Below are positions 9,083 to 16,878 of a stretch of 64,000 nt of DNA, in pieces. Below the pieces are notes generated by a model that ran no database searches, was not told the DNA's origin, and worked only from the letters and a program-made list of their open reading frames with translations. Where the stretch lies: positions 310,001-374,000 of the forward strand of contig QXJR01000011.1 in assembly GCA_020975725.1 (NCBI GenBank), read 5' to 3'. Origin of the DNA: Picocystis sp. L7. Taxonomy: Eukaryota; Chlorophyta; Picocystophyceae; Picocystales; Picocystaceae. The translations under genes were made by a program, and so were the position numbers. How positions within the stretch are numbered: position 1 is the first letter of the stretch; every line of letters starts with the position of its first letter.

Positions 9083-10797
9083 CTAGATCAGGGACGTGTG
9101 GTGCTTGTCTTCCTCGTGGAGGGGGGAGCCTGTTGGTTTGCCCGTTCCGTTCTCAGGGGCAGCGGGCGAGGCCCCTGTCTCATTCCCTTCTTCATTTCGA
9201 ACGTGCTGCTCCTCGTGCTGGAGTTCGGGACTCACCTGCAGGGGGCTCAAGGCCTCTGCTAGGCCGTCTTGTTGGGTGTCCCCAGGTGGAGAGTCCTCCC
9301 AGTCCCTGTCGGAGCCGGGGCGTGCATGTTCGGTTGGGTTTCCAGCCTGGCCGGTCGCGTGTACGGTTTGGACCCTCCTCTGGGTGGGTGCGGCCCGCGC
9401 TTCGTGCATTTCCTGATAGGCACGACGGAGGCACTCGTGCTGTATTGCCACCTCCTTGTACGCTTCAAGCAAGGGCCCCACATCTCCCACGCGCAGATCC
9501 TCTGGGCGCGCGTACAGATACTTGTAATGGGAGAGCTTCCCGTTTCGTTCTGCAGCGGTGACCAGGTTCTGTCCCCAGCACACCAGTTCCTCGGCGGATG
9601 GGAGGGGCATGGGATGGGGGGGTGCAGCACGACCCGTGGTGGTGGGCGGTTGGTCTCGTGGGTCTTCCACCTGCAGCCTTTCGAGCCCTTTGTCTCCCGC
9701 ACCCGCCAGCGCGTCCTCGCTCACCGGGAAGCCCGCACGGTGCATGCTGCGCAGGAATGCAGCGGGATCCACCCCCACCAGCGAGGTGGCGTCCAAGGTT
9801 TCCAAGAAGGACGTCGCCGACACGAAGTGGGTGAAGAAGTACGCTGTCTCCGACACCAGTCGATCGGCCTTCCGAAACCGACTGACGAACTGCAAATTCG
9901 ACTCCAACCGCGGAGGGTTGGCGCGTATGATGGTGTACACCAGCAGAGGGAAGAAGTCGTCTGCACCAGGCGGTGCCTGGGCCTTCGAAGAGGAAGTCAG
10001 CACGTTGTTGATCACGCGGCAGCAGTTCATCACACAAATCAGCTTGTCTCCGGGCGCCTTGTACTGGTTCACGTTCTGCAGCTCCTTCTGGGCCAACACC
10101 CAGGACGACTCGTCCCAATACCGAGGTGGGATCTCCAGGTTCGATGGCTTCACGAAATCCAACGCACCGATCTTCGCGGACAGCAGTGCGTCCCGTTCCT
10201 TGTCGTCCGCGCTCACCCCGAAAGACAGGTCGTACAGCTTGATCATCACGTACTTTTCCAAACCTTCCAACGCAGCGTCCAGCTCTTCGGGAGATCCGTC
10301 GCGCCACAGCGGATGCTTCCGAAAACTCGCTTCCATCTGCTGCAGGAAACGCTGCACTTTCTGGCTCCCCAATTCCACGGGCGGTTGGTTGCGATTGTAC
10401 CACTGCAAGAAGCTGGTGGAACCCAGACGAATCCCACCCTCACGAGCGTCAGCGCCACGTCCCTTCACACCCGACCCATCCACGGCCATCCGCGTCGAGC
10501 ACGAAAGCCGAACGCCAACCCTTCGTTCTGCAGGAGACAAGCAAGCGAAACGAAGGGCATGTCGATCTCGGACGAGCAAATCCACCACGCGACGCTCCTC
10601 TCGTCCGAACCGAACGATCCGGGCCCCACCGCACGTCCACCGGTCCGTTCCTTCGCACCGCGTTTTCACCGGAGACGTGGAAAAGGGAAGGACCAGACGC
10701 ACCTCTTCATGGAACGGACCAGATCCACGGCACTCGGATGGGCCATCTTGTCCAGGAAATCGTTGAAGGTCGGTTCGACGGACGTGTCCGTAGCCAT
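9083..10797 (-). CDS. VPS9A: VPS9-domain Rab5-type guanine exchange factor, copy A, 2 exons, 474 aa
   Basis: Exons are complement(10703..10797) and complement(9083..10412), with a 290-base intron (donor GTGCGT, acceptor CCACCAG). The join gives DLVRSMKSFLQW, closely matching the plant VPS9a helical-bundle start (LVRSIKSF). Then come FLQQMEASFRKHPLW, LEGLEKYVMIKLY and the VPS9 core GADDFFPLLVYTIIRANPP near residues 181-198, including the Asp and Tyr needed for exchange on Rab5-type GTPases. A plant-like C-terminal segment (RPEDLRVGDVGPLLEAYKEV) follows a Pro/Thr-rich linker. It should activate endosomal Rab5/ARA7-type GTPases. The predicted protein is the same in both duplicate copies. A long open frame on the opposite strand is a by-product of GC-rich codon use. 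Confidence 0.87.
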
Positions 10798-11182
10798 CGC
10801 GTCGGTTCCGAAGCGATGTGCCCCCACCCCGTTCTGTCCACGCCCACCCCCTCTCCACGGACTGTCCTCCCCCCACCTCTCCTGCTGGCACACCCCTGGG
10901 TGTCCTGTCCACGACCCCATCGACCGATCCGAAAGAAAGGAACCATCGATCGATGGAACCCTCCTTGGGATACAGAGACCCAACCCAGTCCAACCCACCT
11001 GGCAACCCGAACCGAACCGAACCGAACCGAAACTGGTACGAACGAATGCAAAAGACAGACACGAACCAACAGAAACGAAGAACGAAACGAAACGCAACGA
11101 AGCCGAGACGATCCACCACCCAGATACCAACCCAGCAGAAACTTACACGACCGGATCAAACGCCGGGAGATGGAACCGTGCA
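10798..11182. promoter_or_regulatory. Leader of VPS9 copy A and 3' end of GUF1-1
   Basis: These 385 bases lie between the VPS9 start codon and the GUF1-1 stop, both on the minus strand. They contain five perfect CCGAA repeats at 11007-11031 followed by related GAAACGAA-type sequence. No gene is visible. The copy at 16494-16878 is the same, with the repeats at 16703-16727. Confidence 0.55.
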
Positions 11183-13501
11183 TCAACGAGACAAAATCTC
11201 GTAAAATGCCTCCTGAGGTATATCCACACGACCGATCCGTTTCATCTTCTTCTTCCCAGCCTTCTGCTTCTCCAAAAGCTTGCGCTTGCGCGTCACGTCG
11301 CCACCATAGAGCTTGGCGGTCACGTCCTTGCGGTAAGCTTTGATTGTCGCTCTAGCTACAACCTTGCGACCCACTGATGCCTGCACACTGATGTCAAACA
11401 TCTGGCGAGGGAGGAGTTCTTTCATTTTCGTTACCAACTTCTTGCCTTCCTTCTCAGCCCTATCTCTGGGGACAATGCGAGCAAGTGCATCAACAGGCTC
11501 TCCATTCACCAGCATGTCCATGCGGACAACATCTGCAGGTTGCATGCCAATTTCTTCGTAATCAAAAGACGCGTATCCACTGGATCGGCTCTTCAAAGAG
11601 TCATAAAAGGTAGTTGCGATCTCAGCCAAGGGCATCTTGTACCGAAGCAGGGTTCTAGTCTCGTCGATGGCAACATAGTCAGTTTGTTCACCACGGCATT
11701 CCTGACCTAGCTCCATCACCGGACCCAGATATTGGTTAGGGACAACAATGGTAGCAATCACCATGGGTTCTTCAACCTGATCAATTTTTTGATCGATGGG
11801 AAAATCGGAAGGGCAGTCAAGGTTTAAAACCTTTTCACCTGGGAGTGATAGACGGTATGGCACGGAAGGGGGGCTGGCAATCACACTTGCACCATACTCT
11901 TCCTGCAACCGCTGATGAAAAACATCCATGTGTAGGAGACCTTGGAACCCACAACGGAAGCCCTGGCCTAGAGCTGCGCTGTTATCCCGTCGAACAATGA
12001 CACTGGGATCGTTCACTGTTAGTTTCTCCACTGCCACTTGCAGATTGTCGAAGTCATCCGTACTTATTGGGAACAAACCTGCAAACAGCATAGGCTTGAG
12101 TGGTTTAAATCCTGGCAGCGGTTCTACATCGGACTTCTCATGTGCGTATGTATCCCCCACCCGTGCAGCGGTGACCGTCTTCATACCCATGATCACATAT
12201 CCAACCTGTCCAGTATACAGGTTTGTGCTGGTCACCGGTTCGGGGGTGAATATGCCCACTTCAAGGGCTTCGTAACGATCTTCCGCATTCAGAGAAACAA
12301 TCTTGTCCCCTTTCTGGAGAACCCCATCCACCACCTGGACCAAACATACCACCCCGCGATACTCGTCATAGTAGGAATCAAACAGTAAAAGACGCAAGGG
12401 AGATAGAGGGTTGCCAATAGGAGGAGGAACGCGCTCCACAATGGCTGGAAGAACGTGCTCCAACCCCTCCCCAGTCTTGGCAGAGATGGCCAGCACATCC
12501 TCTGGCTCGTAATCAAACGCCATGCAGATCTCCTCCGTCACTCGCACTGGATCAGCCGCAGGCATGTCGATCTTGTTGATCACTGGAATGATGGACAGGT
12601 CTGCCTCAAATGCAGCATAGAAAGTAGACACGGTCTGAGCTTGAATGCCTTGTGCTGCATCCACCAACAGCAAAGCACCCTGGCATGCCGCCAGAGAGCG
12701 AGACACTTCGTAGGAGAAATCCACATGACCAGGGGTGTCAATCAGGTTCAACAAGTAGGTGGTGGATTGCCATGGGAAAAACATGGATGCGGTCTGGGCT
12801 TTCACCGTGATCCCACGCGAACGCTCCACAGGGAGACGGTCCAGGTACTGTTTGCGAGAACCAGATTTGATGGCGCCCGTCAGCTCCAACAACCGGTCGG
12901 AAAGCGTGGACTTGCCGTGATCGATGTGAGCAATCACGGAAAAGTTGCGGATCAGAGACTGTGGGAACAGGGAAAGATCGTTGCCAACAGCTGTAGGACC
13001 GCCTGCCAAGTTGTGTGTGAGGCCATTGGTACTTTGAAAAACCGTCTGAACAGCATGTTGGTCCATCCATGTTTGCATTTCTTTCACAATGCTTGCCCAT
13101 TCCCCCATCATTACATGCGACTTCTTACCGTGCTTGGTTCGGATTGAGTCGCTGGCCCATTCTGTGGATTCTCTCCTTCCGGTCGCCGCCTTGTATCTTT
13201 CGTAGAGGATCTTTGCAGCCGCCAGGGTGGGATCCTCTTGCTGTAGCAACTTCCACGCGTTGTTTCGGTGGGCGAATTCTTGGACGCCTCTGTTTCCCAC
13301 AAGGATTTCTCCTCCTCCCGTGATCGCTCTCGTCAGCGTGACCTTTTTCCCGAGTCGTGGTTGCCTCGTCGCGTGCCAGGCACATCTTGTCCCACGCTTG
13401 TTCCTTTCCATTCCTGTTCCATTCCATCTTTGCTTGAGCCAGGTGGCATCCACCGCACCTGCATGAGGTGCAGCCATGACCGAACTCAGAAGTGCGGCCA
13501 T
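11183..13501 (-). CDS. GUF1: GUF1/LepA (EF4) translation GTPase, paralogue 1, 772 aa
   Basis: An organellar back-translocase GTPase that acts on ribosomes. Landmarks: G1 AHIDHGKS at residues 191-198, the switch segment VERSRGITVKAQTA, G3 DTPGH, G4 NKID, the LepA-specific region (FRCGFQGLLHMDVFHQRL) and a C-terminal domain ending in GGDVTRKRKLLEKQKAGKK and VDIPQEAF, which is closer to plant mitochondrial-type GUF1 than to cyanobacterial LepA. I start at the first ATG. The 174 residues before the conserved core form an unusually long extension with an Ala/Ser-rich beginning (MAALLSSVMAAPHAG), probably a targeting sequence plus an unknown segment. Parts of the gene are virtually identical to paralogue 2 and parts are strongly diverged. 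The target organelle cannot be decided from the sequence. Confidence 0.88.
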   Translation of the reverse strand: MAALLSSVMAAPHAGAVDATWLKQRWNGTGMERNKRGTRCAWHATRQPRLGKKVTLTRAITGGGEILVGNRGVQEFAHRNNAWKLLQQEDPTLAAAKILYERYKAATGRRESTEWASDSIRTKHGKKSHVMMGEWASIVKEMQTWMDQHAVQTVFQSTNGLTHNLAGGPTAVGNDLSLFPQSLIRNFSVIAHIDHGKSTLSDRLLELTGAIKSGSRKQYLDRLPVERSRGITVKAQTASMFFPWQSTTYLLNLIDTPGHVDFSYEVSRSLAACQGALLLVDAAQGIQAQTVSTFYAAFEADLSIIPVINKIDMPAADPVRVTEEICMAFDYEPEDVLAISAKTGEGLEHVLPAIVERVPPPIGNPLSPLRLLLFDSYYDEYRGVVCLVQVVDGVLQKGDKIVSLNAEDRYEALEVGIFTPEPVTSTNLYTGQVGYVIMGMKTVTAARVGDTYAHEKSDVEPLPGFKPLKPMLFAGLFPISTDDFDNLQVAVEKLTVNDPSVIVRRDNSAALGQGFRCGFQGLLHMDVFHQRLQEEYGASVIASPPSVPYRLSLPGEKVLNLDCPSDFPIDQKIDQVEEPMVIATIVVPNQYLGPVMELGQECRGEQTDYVAIDETRTLLRYKMPLAEIATTFYDSLKSRSSGYASFDYEEIGMQPADVVRMDMLVNGEPVDALARIVPRDRAEKEGKKLVTKMKELLPRQMFDISVQASVGRKVVARATIKAYRKDVTAKLYGGDVTRKRKLLEKQKAGKKKMKRIGRVDIPQEAFYEILSR

Positions 13502-13913
13502 GGTTCGAGGCGTGGACGTCACCCTTCCCCCCTTGTCGGAGGTCAGATGACTCTCGTAGATGGATAGATTTAGATGGATCGTACACCCGTCGGTCCCGAC
13601 TTACCCTCTCTTTCCAAGGATCTGGGGTCCTTTGGATCCCCGCCCGATGGATGCCCCGACTCGACCTCCCTTCCGAAACGGGTTCTACACCCACCAATAC
13701 GTCCTCTACTGTCCAAGAACGGGACGCATCCAGGGACATTTCGGCCAAGCGAAGACAGGAGATGGATCCAATCGGATGCTTGGTTGCACTACGTCACGCC
13801 GAGATCCTTCCTTCGTCCATCGAGGCGAAAAAGAAGGATACAAAAGCTGAACCCGGTCCACGGATAAGGAGCCAGGGTCGCGAAACCAGTCCCACTTGCA
13901 TCCCACGAGGAGG
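13502..13913. promoter_or_regulatory. Divergent region between GUF1-1 and the unidentified gene, copy B
   Basis: GC-rich stretch between the GUF1-1 start and the assigned start of the unidentified plus-strand gene. Open frames exist on both strands, for example a plus-strand one around 13650-13850 and a minus-strand one starting MSLDASRSWTVEDVLVG near 13739, so a first exon of either gene could lie here. I could not choose between them. Confidence 0.4.
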
Positions 13914-14744
13914 ATGGCGTGGAGCGAGCTTTCGCTGGGACGATCGAGCGCAGCGAAATGGACGCCCACGCGCCTCCGCCGGCCTGGGATCTCATGTCCT
14001 TCGGGATGGAAGAAGCGAGTCCGAAGGTGTCGACACCATCGTGGACGGATCCAAGCCCAACGCTCGTCCTCTGGTTCGGAACGGCACGAGACCTTCCGGA
14101 GCCGTGTCAAGCAATCCGACAAGAAGGCGGCCCAAGAGTTCGAGACCATGATGATTCTCTGGGATCAGGTGTTTGAAAGCACCTGCGAAGACGAATCCGT
14201 GGTCCACACCATCCAGGACGTGGCGCGACAAGGGTACGAACACATGGGTCGCGGGTGCGTCCTCGCACGCGTCCACGTCCAAACGACGTCGAATGGGTTC
14301 GGAAAAGGAGGAGGAAAGCTCCAACTGGGCGCCGAAAACGGCGTCCGAAAAGTCACCAACACCAATGTGGAACGGACGGAGATCAAATACATGCCTGCAG
14401 CCATCTTCCACAGTTCCCATGCTCAAGATGCATCGCAAGCTACCCGCAAGGCGCCAGCCATCCCGGTGCCCACCGAGAAGGAGGTGAACGCCCTGTTGCG
14501 TGCCGCTGGGGACAAGTCCACGATCGTGGACCTTATTGGTGCACCGTCCCCACACCAAGTGGCGGCGCAGACCGTGGTGGATTTGAACGTCTCCGACCAG
14601 ATGGGCGGGCCCTATCAACCCGACCAAGGGGAGCTGGTTCTCTTCCTGGCCATGAATTTCCAGGGACTCAACATCGTGGGGGCCGACGTTGTGGTAGAAA
14701 GTGCCCCGGGCACGTTGAAAACGAAGATGGACCTTGGCTTTTGA
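13914..14744 (+). CDS. Unidentified protein gene, copy B, start uncertain
   Basis: I do not recognise this protein. The last 199 codons, from the ATG at 14148, have natural composition: an acidic start (ILWDQVFESTCEDESVVHTI), a Gly-rich stretch (FGKGGGKLQLG), then AGDKSTIVDLIGAPSPHQVA and a C-terminus ending KTKMDLGF. The frame is open further up to an ATG at 13914, used here, but the product of 13914-14147 is Arg/Ser/Trp-rich. Another frame over the same bases (from 13919, containing MDAHAPPPAWDLMSFGMEEA) looks more protein-like, so a first exon in that frame with a short intron is possible. No signal peptide or membrane segment is visible. It converges on VPS9 copy B with 34 bases between coding ends. 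Confidence 0.5.
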   Translation: MAWSELSLGRSSAAKWTPTRLRRPGISCPSGWKKRVRRCRHHRGRIQAQRSSSGSERHETFRSRVKQSDKKAAQEFETMMILWDQVFESTCEDESVVHTIQDVARQGYEHMGRGCVLARVHVQTTSNGFGKGGGKLQLGAENGVRKVTNTNVERTEIKYMPAAIFHSSHAQDASQATRKAPAIPVPTEKEVNALLRAAGDKSTIVDLIGAPSPHQVAAQTVVDLNVSDQMGGPYQPDQGELVLFLAMNFQGLNIVGADVVVESAPGTLKTKMDLGF

Positions 14745-14778
14745 TCCCGCCAAATGGCACGGCCTGCACGCGTTGGCG

Positions 14779-16493
14779 CTAGATCAGGGACGTGTGGTGC
14801 TTGTCTTCCTCGTGGAGGGGGGAGCCTGTTGGTTTGCCCGTTCCGTTCTCAGGGGCAGCGGGCGAGGCCCCTGTCTCATTCCCTTCTTCATTTCGAACGT
14901 GCTGCTCCTCGTGCTGGAGTTCGGGACTCACCTGCAGGGGGCTCAAGGCCTCTGCTAGGCCGTCTTGTTGGGTGTCCCCAGGTGGAGAGTCCTCCCAGTC
15001 CCTGTCGGAGCCGGGGCGTGCATGTTCGGTTGGGTTTCCAGCCTGGCCGGTCGCGTGTACGGTTTGGACCCTCCTCTGGGTGGGTGCGGCCCGCGCTTCG
15101 TGCATTTCCTGATAGGCACGACGGAGGCACTCGTGCTGTATTGCCACCTCCTTGTACGCTTCAAGCAAGGGCCCCACATCTCCCACGCGCAGATCCTCTG
15201 GGCGCGCGTACAGATACTTGTAATGGGAGAGCTTCCCGTTTCGTTCTGCAGCGGTGACCAGGTTCTGTCCCCAGCACACCAGTTCCTCGGCGGATGGGAG
15301 GGGCATGGGATGGGGGGGTGCAGCACGACCCGTGGTGGTGGGCGGTTGGTCTCGTGGGTCTTCCACCTGCAGCCTTTCGAGCCCTTTGTCTCCCGCACCC
15401 GCCAGCGCGTCCTCGCTCACCGGGAAGCCCGCACGGTGCATGCTGCGCAGGAATGCAGCGGGATCCACCCCCACCAGCGAGGTGGCGTCCAAGGTTTCCA
15501 AGAAGGACGTCGCCGACACGAAGTGGGTGAAGAAGTACGCTGTCTCCGACACCAGTCGATCGGCCTTCCGAAACCGACTGACGAACTGCAAATTCGACTC
15601 CAACCGCGGAGGGTTGGCGCGTATGATGGTGTACACCAGCAGAGGGAAGAAGTCGTCTGCACCAGGCGGTGCCTGGGCCTTCGAAGAGGAAGTCAGCACG
15701 TTGTTGATCACGCGGCAGCAGTTCATCACACAAATCAGCTTGTCTCCGGGCGCCTTGTACTGGTTCACGTTCTGCAGCTCCTTCTGGGCCAACACCCAGG
15801 ACGACTCGTCCCAATACCGAGGTGGGATCTCCAGGTTCGATGGCTTCACGAAATCCAACGCACCGATCTTCGCGGACAGCAGTGCGTCCCGTTCCTTGTC
15901 GTCCGCGCTCACCCCGAAAGACAGGTCGTACAGCTTGATCATCACGTACTTTTCCAAACCTTCCAACGCAGCGTCCAGCTCTTCGGGAGATCCGTCGCGC
16001 CACAGCGGATGCTTCCGAAAACTCGCTTCCATCTGCTGCAGGAAACGCTGCACTTTCTGGCTCCCCAATTCCACGGGCGGTTGGTTGCGATTGTACCACT
16101 GCAAGAAGCTGGTGGAACCCAGACGAATCCCACCCTCACGAGCGTCAGCGCCACGTCCCTTCACACCCGACCCATCCACGGCCATCCGCGTCGAGCACGA
16201 AAGCCGAACGCCAACCCTTCGTTCTGCAGGAGACAAGCAAGCGAAACGAAGGGCATGTCGATCTCGGACGAGCAAATCCACCACGCGACGCTCCTCTCGT
16301 CCGAACCGAACGATCCGGGCCCCACCGCACGTCCACCGGTCCGTTCCTTCGCACCGCGTTTTCACCGGAGACGTGGAAAAGGGAAGGACCAGACGCACCT
16401 CTTCATGGAACGGACCAGATCCACGGCACTCGGATGGGCCATCTTGTCCAGGAAATCGTTGAAGGTCGGTTCGACGGACGTGTCCGTAGCCAT
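14779..16493 (-). CDS. VPS9A: VPS9-domain Rab5-type guanine exchange factor, copy B, 2 exons, 474 aa
   Basis: Exons are complement(16399..16493) and complement(14779..16108), a base-for-base equivalent of the copy at 9083-10797, including the 290-base intron with donor GTGCGT. I found no amino-acid difference. Its promoter region up to the GUF1-2 stop is also duplicated, so both copies could be expressed and dosage doubled. Family features, catalytic residues and role are as for copy A. Near identity including the intron and leader means that the duplication, or a later conversion, is very recent. Confidence 0.87.
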
Positions 16494-16878
16494 CGCGTCG
16501 GTTCCGAAGCGATGTGCCCCCACCCCGTTCTGTCCACGCCCACCCCCTCTCCACGGACTGTCCTCCCCCCACCTCTCCTGCTGGCACACCCCTGGGTGTC
16601 CTGTCCACGACCCCATCGACCGATCCGAAAGAAAGGAACCATCGATCGATGGAACCCTCCTTGGGATACAGAGACCCAACCCAGTCCAACCCACCTGGCA
16701 ACCCGAACCGAACCGAACCGAACCGAAACTGGTACGAACGAATGCAAAAGACAGACACGAACCAACAGAAACGAAGAACGAAACGAAACGCAACGAAGCC
16801 GAGACGATCCACCACCCAGATACCAACCCAGCAGAAACTTACACGACCGGATCAAACGCCGGGAGATGGAACCGTGCA

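Larger units (their letters stand above)
8200..13895. repeat. Tandem duplication, unit 1 (5,696 bases)
   Basis: Bases 8200-12980 match 13896-18676 at a constant offset of 5,696. The match starts at the shared TTGCATCCCACGAGG. From 8200 to 11343 I noticed only two differences (near 8789 and 11206). Then come a 35-base diverged patch (11344-11378), a near-identical block to 11656, a 451-base diverged patch (11657-12107) and a near-identical block to 12980, after which the sequences are unrelated. No length change was seen even in the diverged patches. Confidence 0.93.

Noticed and set aside
9269-11377. Very long plus-strand open frame opposite VPS9 (and its copy from 14965)
   Set aside because: Antisense shadow of a GC-rich coding gene; no family resemblance, and the minus strand has the VPS9 domain with good splice signals.
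13992-14753. Minus-strand frame of 253 codons opposite the unidentified gene (also 8296-9057)
   Set aside because: Composition less natural than the plus-strand frame and no recognisable motif; kept only as an alternative if the plus-strand gene is disproved.
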